This document shows, piece by piece, positions 1-9,969 of a DNA stretch of 64,000 nucleotides. The notes under the pieces were generated by a model. It searched no databases and was not told where the DNA came from. It worked only from the letters and a program-made list of their open reading frames with translations. The number at the start of each line of letters is the position of its first letter. Position 1 is the stretch's first letter. A program made the translations under genes and the position numbers. Source of the DNA: Phytoseiulus persimilis (Eukaryota; Arthropoda; Arachnida; Mesostigmata; Phytoseiidae); contig CM075104.1 of NCBI GenBank assembly GCA_037576195.1, positions 3,106,775 to 3,170,774 of the forward strand, read 5' to 3'.

Positions 1-1619
1 ATGTGAGTCACGGTGAACAGCTGGTTCGTTGTCTGAAATTCCAGAATGTGGCTGAAATCGGTGCTATTTCTCAGCTTCGTGTTGAGGAGGACAACGTTTG
101 AAACGATGAGATCAAAACTCTGTTCGGTTTTGTTACTGTTGAACGCCTCCCCCCTCTTCCTACCGGGCCTGTTGTTCCTCAGCTTGGAGGTCGGTATCAA
201 TCCGAATTCATGAACGGCGTTGCGGACAGGGCAACTCTGCATGGGCGAGAAAACAATCACCGAACGCGTCTTCTTCTCAACTGAGGCCAGATTCATAGTC
301 AAAGCGTTGGAAATGCGGGCGGACGGTGCGCCAGTGTTGTCCAGCAGCCTCGATGGATAGCGACCTCGATGAAGAGGCCGGCCGACCTTCCATTTCTCCA
401 TGTCAGATGGTTCGCAAAGTCCTGTTCCATGCAGCATCTGAATGTCGTGATAGCCGTCGATCGAGCATACTTCGCTCAATTGACATTGAATCAGTCTGAC
501 CGGCTCTATGTGATGTTGGGAATCGACGAACGTGATCAGAATATCGTTTCGGTAGATCTGGCTCACGAGGAAGGACATGCCCAACATGGCGCAAGCCACG
601 GCCAAGCCGCTGCATCTTCGCGGGGCAGACGTGACCTCTACGCTGTGGATGAGACTGAGCAACAGGTTGGAGGTGACTTCTTTCGCTGATTTCTTCTCCA
701 GAATGGAAAACGCTGTCCCGAGTGCGACGCAGCTCACGGCAATGGTTAACCAAACTTCGAAAGAGAACGGTTTCAAGAATGCCAGCAAATCGGTCGTCTC
801 CCGCTTGATCAGTGTATAGCATTCCAACGTGTCCTGCCACCGTAGAGAGTTCAGCATGAGTAGGTACTTGACGTACGGGTCTCCTCCCGCGTAATTCTCA
901 ATCCTCATCGGGCTGATGGCCAGAGAATGTCCGTCCGACACAGACTTGTTACAACGCACCGAAAAATCGAAGCCCAACGAAGCGTGTAGTCTTGAGATCC
1001 AGAGATACCACGGCCGCAACCCCGAAAGTCGGCAATGTTTCGGTTTTGGTGCTCCGCACTTGCTCTCCCCGGCGAGCCGAGCCGGCACGCCATTCGAGAA
1101 CTTGACGCAACGGAAAATTGCGGAATCCGGCGTTGTCAAATGGAGGATCGGAATGCCATTCAGTTCGAAGTGCCACGGTCCTCCCACAACAACATGGAGT
1201 ATGCCCTTGTCACGGATGTGCTGGAATATGTCAAGAGAGTGTTTAAAGCCTGAAGACGCTGCGAAATCGTTGAAAGTCACCACTACCACACGCAGCCGAC
1301 TCGCCGCGACATCGAGCAGCATGAGTCCCGGGTTTCCTGCGCAGACGACCAGTGCTCGTTGAAGTAATTTCGGTTTGCATCCCCCTGTGAGATTGAACTC
1401 GCGCCTGCTTGGGATGTAAAGGCTGGACTTGGTCTTCAAGCTTCCTTCCGACAGCGTACCGCCCACGGGAACGAGCAGAACTCGCTCGGACTCGATGCCG
1501 AGCTGGGAAGCGTAGTTATCGACGGCTTCCCCGATCACTGAGGCTGGCACTCCATCGTCGGAGCTTAATACAGAGCCGAAAACAGTTTGAATCACAAAAG
1601 CAACGATCAGACTCGCCAT
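1..1619 (-). CDS. Ionotropic-receptor-like (iGluR/IR family) channel, 5' part of gene, cut by window edge
   Basis: A single uninterrupted minus-strand frame begins at an ATG at 1619-1617 (context CCACCATGG, a strong Kozak site) and stays open for 539 codons to the left edge, so no stop is seen. The protein starts with a hydrophobic signal-like segment (residues 1-18). A long extracellular part follows, then a membrane helix at about 287-307 (M1, with the family-typical aromatic/Pro segment PFSFEVW in front), a short re-entrant pore-like segment at about 313-332, and a second hydrophobic stretch at about 336-366 ending SQIYRNDILITFV, which matches M3 of ionotropic receptors. The remaining residues would be the S2 half of the ligand-binding domain; M4 must lie outside the window. 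Order and spacing fit the arthropod IR branch of ionotropic glutamate receptors rather than NMDA or AMPA receptors. Such receptors act at the plasma membrane of chemosensory neurons; the ligand cannot be guessed. The absence of introns is notable beside the intron-rich genes nearby. Confidence 0.8.
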   Translation of the reverse strand, partial: MASLIVAFVIQTVFGSVLSSDDGVPASVIGEAVDNYASQLGIESERVLLVPVGGTLSEGSLKTKSSLYIPSRREFNLTGGCKPKLLQRALVVCAGNPGLMLLDVAASRLRVVVVTFNDFAASSGFKHSLDIFQHIRDKGILHVVVGGPWHFELNGIPILHLTTPDSAIFRCVKFSNGVPARLAGESKCGAPKPKHCRLSGLRPWYLWISRLHASLGFDFSVRCNKSVSDGHSLAISPMRIENYAGGDPYVKYLLMLNSLRWQDTLECYTLIKRETTDLLAFLKPFSFEVWLTIAVSCVALGTAFSILEKKSAKEVTSNLLLSLIHSVEVTSAPRRCSGLAVACAMLGMSFLVSQIYRNDILITFVDSQHHIEPVRLIQCQLSEVCSIDGYHDIQMLHGTGLCEPSDMEKWKVGRPLHRGRYPSRLLDNTGAPSARISNALTMNLASVEKKTRSVIVFSPMQSCPVRNAVHEFGLIPTSKLRNNRPGRKRGEAFNSNKTEQSFDLIVSNVVLLNTKLRNSTDFSHILEFQTTNQLFTVTH

Positions 1620-4600
1620 GGTGGCGAGCTGAGAACCGAAACGAAGGTTTGAAGAGGGTGTCATCGTCGCAGGGGACGAGTTTTCTTCATTAGAGTTCGG
1701 GGCTACTCAGATGAGGCCTCAGCTCGACAGCTTATCACAACTAGGCAGATCCGGTTTTGCAAGTCAAAGCTTGCGCGAACCCGCACGAAAACGTTATCTA
1801 TTTTTATCGACCCTTTCTCGGCTCCGCTCACGAAGTGAGCTCCGAACAACACACCTGCTCCGTTGGAAAAGATAGGACGAGCGAAATTTCACCTGGAACA
1901 CTCGTTCTCTCTGGCTGAGAACCTCGACAGCTAGCAGGAGTAGAGCCGTTCTTGACTCTTTCTGTCAGCGAACGGCCGTCACGGGGAGAAATGAGGCCTA
2001 GAAGACGTGAGCTTTCCGGACAGGCCCGGTACCGCGGAGAAAACTCCGACCGAGAAGCCGCATCGAAACATCGGGCCGATCAAGGTCGCAAGCGATTCGA
2101 TCGTAATACAATAAAAATCCTCGGATGAAAATTCTCCACTCAGCTCACCGGACCTTACCTCACAGCCATCGCTCATCGGGCCCGCGCAAGCCGCTCCGTG
2201 ATCTTAGGCATCGAGACCGTTTCCCGTTGGGCGGAAGTGTCTGCCGGAAGAAAGCTCAGAACGTGAGACGACCTCTCGAGGGCACGAGCATCATGCAAGC
2301 AGGCGTACAGGAGTCGAGTGACCGAGTCGATTGCACGAACATCGAGTGATGTCCGCCTATGGCCGAGGCTCCACTGGAATTAATTTTCCGATCCGATTTC
2401 AGGGTTAAAATCGAGAGCGAGTCAATATGAAATATCATGTAACGCCTGAGGACCATCAACGAGAGCCAGCTGGAAGGCTCCTCAAGGAAACGAGCAATGC
2501 GTTGAAGCTTGCTTCCTCGGTCGAGAGTTTGGGAGAAGAGGATGATAGCTCGGGCTGTTCGCCAGTTTTCTGATTCAGAGAAATCTGGCTGCTGGAGCTA
2601 CGGTTGTCCCGGTAATGCCGTATATAGACCTTTGTGGAGTCATGAACGAACGTTATCGCGATTTGCCAATCAACGCTGAGCATTCTGAGCGTGCGCAATC
2701 GGTACTTCCAACGGTGCAGGCTCGGAGATTCGATTCCGAGTCACTCAGTCAACAGAACACCAAGAACAAGAGTCAATGGTGAAACCCGGTGATGCCGCGT
2801 GTCTCACAATCCACCACCAAAGCTGTCTTACTCACTCGCTGAAGCAAGAAGAACATCCCGAGGACACGGCGTGTTTGAATAACGCCACTCGTTTCCGTGC
2901 TCTGTATAGAGCTCAAAGAGGAGGCTGAGCGAGAGACTGCAGTTTCGCTCCATCTCCGAGGAGCAACGCTGATTAGAGTCGACCGGATAGATGTGCCTCG
3001 ACCGATCTTCAAGAGAGCGCACTGAGCATCACTAAGCTCATCTCAGCAGTTGCGTGTTCTACGTCCGGGCACAAGTTCAACACAATTGAAGTAGGCCGAT
3101 GGAGTCTCAACGTTTAACTTGATCGCTTTTCCGCTTCACCCCATTTGGTCGCGGCCGTTTGATCGACAGTCCATTTCGCCGCCGGGCTCGTCGGTCGCCG
3201 GCCTGCCTTCGATTTCGTCAGATCAGATGTTTGAAAAGTTTGTCACAAAATTTTTCCGAAGGCTCCACGAGCTGTTCGCAGCTCGGTCTATTCGAATCAA
3301 TCCCATGATATCATCTCGCTCGTCCATTCGAGGCGAACTCTCCAAATGCGCTTGAGCTGAAACGTCTGGATTATGGATCTGTTTCGCAATGCTTCTCACC
3401 CGCGCGACACGTTATTCATAAACAACTTACAATTCTCCGAACCCCATCCGTAATCTGTTTCGCCAGTCCTTAGAGATATTCGAGAAGAGGGAGCGAACCC
3501 CCTGAAGATGCCCACTATTCCTGCAATAAGCTCTGAAGTTCCTTCCCCAACAGTCTCCGAAGAATTCCTGGATCCAATGATGGGGAACGCTCGAAATGAC
3601 AGGAAGAGACCTACGTTCAACATGATTCTGACATCCCCCATAGACGCTTGACGCAAATATGTGCTTGTAACAAAACTCAGGGCGACGTATGATTCGCGCC
3701 TCTTCTGGACTAAACATTGCCTATCGATCCTAACGACTATCAGAGGACCCCTAAACGCGGGCCCAGTGGACTGGACTTTCGGTTGTGTCGTTAGGAAGCT
3801 GGAGAGCGTCGTGAATGACGCGGACTCTTTGATTTTCGAATTGAATTCGTGCATTATAGCCTCGGCACAATAAGCCCGGTGGGTTGGTCGAAAAACTCGG
3901 GTCCGCAGTGAGCTTGGTGTCGTGTCGTTATTGAGGAGAAGCGCTCTAAGAAGTAATTAAGACCCTCCCGATTTTCTTTTCGACACCCGCAGGCTAGATG
4001 AAGATCAGTCCGTCACGCGGCCCTCGGTGGCCCCGGAGTTCTTGAACTGATCGTCCATTCGACGGAATCTCAATCGAAACGATGTTCACATGGAATTTCC
4101 TTAGCGGCCGTCGCTGCTCCAAGGTACTGAAGTCTGGAAACCCCTTATCACTCTGAAAATGAGCTCTTTGATGGTTCATTAGAGCAAAGCGAGTCCCCGA
4201 CACCGTTCCCAAAGCTGGGATTGGGCGTCGTCAGGGAAGGAATGGTCAGCCGATTCTAAACCCTCTTGTTCATCAGGGTCACCTGACCTCTCCAAGTCGA
4301 GTCGACAACCGTGATTGGGAGAATCAAGCATGACGTCAAGCGACATTATAGTCACCCAATCGACTACTCTAGACGATCGTCCAGATGGTTCTCATTCGGA
4401 TCGACAACGCGGTCCTCGCCAGCTTGGGACGTCAATGAATCTGGGTCGCCCATGTCCCTCCATCAGAGAGCGTCATTCCTACTCGATTCGACTCCTCGAA
4501 TACAGCCTTCTCGACGGATAAATTCGCGATTCCCATCGACGCGGACGCCCCGCTCCTAACCTGTTCTGGGGCGGCTCGCCGAATCCGCTCCTGGACGACG

Positions 4601-6297
4601 ATTCCCAAATGGAGTTATTAAACGAGCCGTCCCGCTTCGTGTGATGTCGACTCAACGATTGCCGTACGCTCCACGACTCCCAGACAATCTGGAACCCCAT
4701 GCACGAAAGGAGAAACTCGAATCAGTTCCCGCAGTGTCGTCTCATCTACCGCTCCTCCATTACTCATAGATCCACGCAAACAACAGGATCCCGTTTCGCT
4801 TCGTTAATTCGCATGTGCTAGTACCGACTCGCCCCGAGAGAACCGCTGCAAAACCGAGCCTCACAGGGTGCGACTTCGGCATGCTTTCCGGCCAGCCCGG
4901 TCCGCTCCGCTAAGAACTAGAGTTTATTACGCAAATTTTGCAAGACTGTTGCGATATGAGCAACGACTGAGTCCTCAGTTTGGCGGGAACGGTTGCGGTC
5001 GCGCAGTTCTCAACTCAAAGAAACTCTCACCGGGAGAAAATGCGGGTCTGCTTTGAGAACTCAACTAGGAACATTCGAGACTGTCTGATTTAGATTGGCC
5101 AAGTCCCTACTCAAAAAGTGATTCAAACGAGAGGCTTTTGTTGACGTCTCGGGATCTGTCTCGTGCAAGATTCTGTAATTCCCGGGAGGCTCATCAGCGA
5201 GCCGGTTACTTCCAAACAGGAGGGGAGGCTCCGCTTGACGAACGGAATCCAGCGCACAGTGGGACATCGGGGCGAAATAGGATGACAAAATTATTCCGAT
5301 GCTGGTACCTACCCCAGCAGCTGAGCTCCTGAGTCGAGGAGAGCACGCGAGAGGGAATCGCAGTGGATACTTATCAGATTACAGCTTTTTCGAGAACGAG
5401 ATCGGAAAGACCTCGGCTCAAGAGGGTTCAAGATGGAGCTCGCTGAAAAAAAAAGCGCAAAGATCCCCCCTGGAGGGTCAACGAACTTGCTCAGGGATCC
5501 GGGAAGAACTGCGGCAAACTGATACGTATGAGGCCTAGGTTCACGGCTGGTTTGGAATTGTTGGCAGAAAAGGTGTGGGGAAACGTGGTTGAAAGCACTA
5601 ATCCACATGCTTCGGCGGGGTCTAAGCAAGGATCCGACGATTCGAAGAATGTATTCCCCAGGAACCCGGATCTCGATCCGTCCTTGAATTTGAACCGACA
5701 TGCTCTGGTTGCAGCTGTTACCATGTCGGACTTGGATTCGGCTCCGGAGTTCGAGTCCGGGACCTAGGGTGCCGCCCCCCCCCCCCCCCCCTCGGCCGTA
5801 TGAGACTGCCTCAGACACATGTGCATTCAGATACGGGCTCGAATCTGGACTCATTCCCCCACCCAAAGCAGAAATGTGCCTCGATAGTTCCTGTGTCGCG
5901 GCGATCTATCATTGTGACAATCCAGTGCGACGATCTTAGCTAAGATTTCACACCCGAACGCGCGTGGCGCGAGAAGCTCATGGACCGCCAGGGCCTCCAC
6001 TCCGGATGTATCGAAGATTTTCGTAATCTAGGAGCTGACGGTTCTAGCGGCATGGCTTCCGGAGTTCCATCTCGGATCAGATCCGGGATTCAAAGCTTTG
6101 AGGATCGCTTGCTTCGACTGCCCCCATCGCAGGGTTGACCGGGAAAAACACGCGGAGCCGTTAAATACGGAAAAAGTCATCATGATCGGCTCGTGATTTG
6201 TGAAGTGTGACCCGAACGAATTGAGACATGGGTGCTCACAATCGAACAGCAGCCGCGGTTTGTCCTCAGGCAAGAGCCGCGGCTTGACGCCCGCGCG
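1620..6297. other. No recognisable gene
   Basis: This stretch carries only short open frames on both strands (none with a family resemblance I can name). It contains a homopolymer C tract at 5775-5791. No tRNA-like box pair, poly(A) signal paired with a good terminal exon, or transposon protein was recognised. The first few hundred bases presumably hold the promoter and 5' UTR of the receptor gene that starts at 1619. Confidence 0.5.
5775..5791. repeat. Homopolymer (C)17 tract
   Basis: Seventeen consecutive C on the plus strand. It is a mononucleotide microsatellite; the exact length in an assembly is unreliable. Confidence 0.95.
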
Positions 6298-8588
6298 ATG
6301 AACGTCAATGCCCACACTCACTTATTCGCCGAATACAATAATACGAAGGGGAGAATACTACTGGAGTTCATAGAACGCCATAGCTTGGTAATCCTCAACA
6401 CAGTCGATCAGTGTGAAGGAAAACACACGGGGAAATACTCAACAATAGACTATTTTGGCAACGGTGAAATTATTAAATCGTTTCAGAGAATGGTTGTAGA
6501 TGAAAGGAGGGAGATGACGCAAATAAGCCACCATAACCTAATCATCATGACGTGCCGGGTTTTTGCGGAAAAACCCAGGGCAAAGGATACGCATCACAAA
6601 CAAAAAGGCTGCCGCTGACAGAGCAACTGAAACTATCAGGCGACAGACTAGAGGCGGAGGCAGAGTGGACCACCACTCTTCCACCGAAGCACTTAGAGCA
6701 GGTATCCAGAAAGCGACCACAGAAGTCGAAGTGAGGGAAAGAGCAATGTACAAGTCACCAGCCACCAGAGAAGCCACGGAAGCCAGGAGAAAGGCGAGGA
6801 GGGAGCTTCGGGAAGCAAGGAAGGGACAGGACCGAGACGAGATAGCTCGGAAAATGGCCAGCTTCCAAACCAAACAGAAACTCCTAAGTGAAGCATTCAT
6901 AATAGAGGAGACGACACGCTACGAGGCCATGAGTGAGAAAATCCTCAATTGGCCACAGAGCGAGAGAGCAAAGAAATTCCGGAGATACATTGCGAACCAC
7001 AACCGTAAGAACAAGGAGCCAAAGCTGGTGAAAAACCGAGACGGCAAGGAAATCGCGGAGGATGACGTACAACGGCACTTGACAGAGGTCGGATGTGAAG
7101 TCCTGATGGCAGAACTAGCGGACCACGAGAGGAGCTCACCAGTATTCGACGGGTGCTCGGGCATTACGACGACGGAAACAGAGGTCGAACACATCCTCTC
7201 ACAGATGTCCAGTCGGACCGCGACCGGGGCAGACCAAATACCGGCAACGGTGCTAAAATACGGCTGGAATATCGGAATGGATCGAGACGGAAGAAATCCT
7301 CGGCGAAATGCAGAACGGGTTCAGACGAGGCAGACGTGGCGAGTACAACCTATCCATCTTCACGTCGGTCATTGAGCTATCCCGAAAGAGAGGGGAAGGG
7401 TTGGTGGCATGTTTCCTGGACTGCTCCAAAGCATACAACAGGATAACAAGAGACCAACTATGGACGACATTGACGGACCTTGCCATGGACGAAGGATGGA
7501 TACAACTCCTTAAGGCCATATACAGAGACAAAGGTGTCGTAGTCAAGCACGGACATCAGTCCTCGTCAAGACTACGCACAATGATTGGACTGAGGCAGGG
7601 CTGACCATTGTCGCCAATACTGTACGCGCTATATACAGCAGAACTGGAGAACCGACTCCTATGGACTAGGTAAGGTTTCGATCTGGCCTTCCAAGCGGAC
7701 TGCGAAACGAAGAGATCAAAGCTACCGGGGCTGCTGTATGCAGATGATCTGATACTGTTAGGCTGCACCTACGAGGAGATGAACACTCCACTTGCGCTTA
7801 CCACAGAGATGGGAATCGAGAGAGATCTCACGTTCGACCCATCGAAGAGCGCTATCGTCATCTTCAACACGGAGAGACTGGGGGAACCAAGAGAACTGAC
7901 GGTGCAGGGCAAGAGAATTGAATTCCAGGACCATGAAAAATACCTGGGAATAAAAATGAGCAACGAAGACAGATAGGCTCAGGGCAGGATCCGCTACTTC
8001 GCACGAATAAGTGCGATGAATCCCGCTAGGTGGCCAAGGATGATCCTATCCATGATGGCAACGGGGAACATCTACACTGGAGCGATTCGTAGACTAAAAC
8101 TCTTGAGAACGAAGTACTCGTGCTGGGACATTCCTCTTGGGTACGGAGGGAATGGGAGACCCAAGCTCGGCCTCTTCAACATAGCCGTTAGGAAGCGGAT
8201 AAGAGAAGAGATGGACCAGACACGGAGGGAGTCGATGAACTCTGAACCGAGTCTCACCCGATGTCGAGACTGGGAAGAACCAGGTGTCACACCATTTGGG
8301 TTGTATACGAACGACCGCGGAAGCGCACTGATGGCACTGGCTCGGGCAGGAAGACTACCGAGTAGAGTGCACCGTTCAAAATACCAGGAAATCGAAACCC
8401 GATGCGCAAGATGCGGACGGGAGCCTGAAATCATCCCCCACATCATAATGAAATGTGTCACCAATCAAGCCGGGACGGAAGAGCTCGCTAGGAGACTGTG
8501 TCTGACTGAGGAGTGCAGCCAGGAGACATGGAAGGATACGAGAATGACCCCGGAAAAATGGGAGAAAGAAACCCGAGAGATCCACTGA
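6298..8588 (+). mobile_element. Degenerate APE-type LINE (non-LTR retrotransposon), 5'-truncated copy, family A
   Basis: The remnant begins inside an apurinic-endonuclease domain: NVNAH at 6301 corresponds to the GDFNAH motif, followed by STIDY and a decayed SDHN (ISHHN). After a frameshift near 6560-6600 a Lys/Arg/Glu-rich linker leads to the start of a reverse transcriptase (TGADQIPATVLKYG near 7220). A second frame change plus loss of the fingers region brings in the palm (FLDCSKAYNRI near 7410), the catalytic YADD at 7737-7748, the thumb-side motif EKYLGIKM, and a C-terminal Cys-His knuckle of pattern C-x2-C-x8-H-x4-C near 8400-8455. In-frame stops at 7602-7604, 7671-7673 and 7974-7976 confirm that it is dead. 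The frame ends with TGA at 8586-8588. Endonuclease type and C-terminal knuckle point to the R1/jockey side of LINEs; the clade was not determined. Confidence 0.88.
7278..8588 (+). pseudogene. Reverse transcriptase pseudogene of LINE family A
   Basis: In one continuous frame broken by three stop codons the order is: palm motif with the first catalytic Asp (FLDCSKAY), the GLRQG block in which the expected Cys before PLSP has become TGA (7602), YADD at 7737-7748, the KYLGI block, a basic thumb region, and the C-terminal zinc knuckle CARCGREPEIIPHIIMKC (about 8400-8453). The last residues are EKWEKETREIH. The same ending, ILENWEKETHHL, occurs in the copy at 52975-53930, so the two are one family. 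The enzyme would have copied its own RNA at a nicked target; this copy cannot be functional. Confidence 0.85.
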
Positions 8589-8706
8589 ACTCAATCGCCG
8601 CAGGAACCGGGTCTCATGTGACATGTATATAGAAGGAAATGTAGATATCTCATTGGAGGATCACTGAATAACCATAACGTTCATCGGAGCCGGGCTATCT
8701 TTATTA

Positions 8707-9570
8707 TTTTTTTTTTTGAACAACTCACAAAGGGTAGACCCCATGGTTCACAAGAATAACTGCGAGTGCGAAAAAAAGGAGAACGGGGGAAGATAGAAGG
8801 GCCATAGAAGAAAAAGATGCATTCACGCACGACCCAGGAGAATGGGAAATTCAGCTGGAGTGTGAGGCTGATTTGGATAATACCCACTGAGAAAAACCTA
8901 TGGCTCATTATCTGGAAGATGCGAGAGGATAGAAGTTCGGAAGAGTTCGGGATCATGGGTGGAAGTGAAGGGCATTCAAAAAGCGAGCAGTGCGAGGAAA
9001 GAAGGCAGAGTCGAACTGAGCAGAACGATTGGTGAATCATTGGACAGAATAGGCGTGTTGTTTGGCACTGCGTCTGGTTACACGGACGGGGACCGAAAGG
9101 GGAGGAACGAGGGAAGAGATTTCAGTTGAACATCTTCCATGGAAGCATCGGTAGAATAAACGGAGGTCGGCGACCTTCCGTCGGAAGGACAAGGTTTCGA
9201 GGGAGGAGGACAGGGTCTCATCACCAATGAGGCGAGCAGCACGCTTTTGTTTGGAATCGAGGATGGAAAGGGATCGAGAGCGGGACGAATTCGGGTTTCA
9301 TAGAGCAAAATGAGTTGAGAGGGGGGAAAATGGCGCTTGACTCGAAGAAGGAAGCCCAGCTTGTGGGAAGCTGACTTAGCCATGATTGCGATGTGATAGT
9401 GCCATTTGAGATTCGGAGAGAGGGACACGCCTAATATTGACACAGCTGACGAGGGAGTTAATCTGTTGTTGTCGAAAGGAATGTCGAGAGAAGTGGGACG
9501 GGTTTTCTTCGAGGAAAGAGTGAGTTGTGTCTCCCGAAAATTGAACTGGACCAAATTGGTTGAGCCCCAT
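8707..9570 (-). mobile_element. Degenerate LINE fragment (RT C-terminal part), family B, with poly(A) tail
   Basis: On the minus strand, 9554 to about 9280 reads as the end of a non-LTR reverse transcriptase: VQFNFRETQLT, then SILGVSLSPNLKWHYHI, KSASHKLGFLLRVKRHF and LYETRIRPALD. This is the classic post-YADD order (K-x-x-LGV-x-x-x-x-L-W-x-x-H, then A-K-x-A, then LY-x-x-x-x-R-P). Further downstream, in changed frames, LFYRCFHGRCSTEISS near 9150 corresponds to the conserved LFYRYFHG-like block near the C-terminus of many arthropod LINEs. The run of 11 T at 8707-8717 is, on the element's own strand, a poly(A) tail, so the 3' end lies there. It is a different family from the plus-strand copy it abuts, and the two lie tail to tail. 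Confidence 0.8.
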
Positions 9571-9744
9571 CTATCGCTATCGGGCTATCGTAACATTCCT
9601 GTCTCAATAAAATGGAAGCAAGAGGGGGTACCGTAGCTCGAACCTCTCACCACTCATAACCAAAGCCCGGGAGTTCATGCACTTTTTCGGAATCATACCA
9701 TCCATTGCAACGAGGGGCTGATCCCGAAAATGTGCATAAACTCA

Positions 9745-9967
9745 TGACACAGCCCGACAAAAAAAAATGACGCGTTACACGAAAGCTGTGAGCTGGGCCG
9801 GGGTGAGTCGAGGTCGTGAATTGCGAATCTGTCATCCTATCGCTATAGTTTCCCTGTTGTGTCGAGCAAACTGGAAGGGACGGATGGCAGATTCGGAATC
9901 TACGGCGTCGACCCGACCCCACCGAGGCAGCAGCTCCGTGTTCAGGCTTTGGCTGTCGGGCTGCGTA
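9745..9967. repeat. Long imperfect inverted repeat (foldback or MITE-like)
   Basis: The arm at about 9745-9838 and the arm at about 9881-9967 are reverse complements with small indels. Both read outward-in as GCAGCCCGACA (left arm has CACAGCCCGACA), then ACACG-AGCTG, GGGGT, GTCGA, and CGAATCTG-CATCC, leaving a loop of about 40 bases. No coding content is evident. It could be a foldback transposon, a non-autonomous element or an unclassified hairpin. Confidence 0.7.
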
Positions 9968-9969
9968 AT

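Noticed and set aside
5735-5770. tRNA-like T-arm with B-box (CCGGA-GTTCGAG-TCCGG)
   Set aside because: The stem and loop are good, but no A-box or matching acceptor strand lies at the right distance upstream, so it is not a tRNA gene.
5309-5866. 185-codon minus-strand frame with a poly-Gly run
   Set aside because: The Gly run is only the translated (C)17 tract, and the rest shows no protein character.
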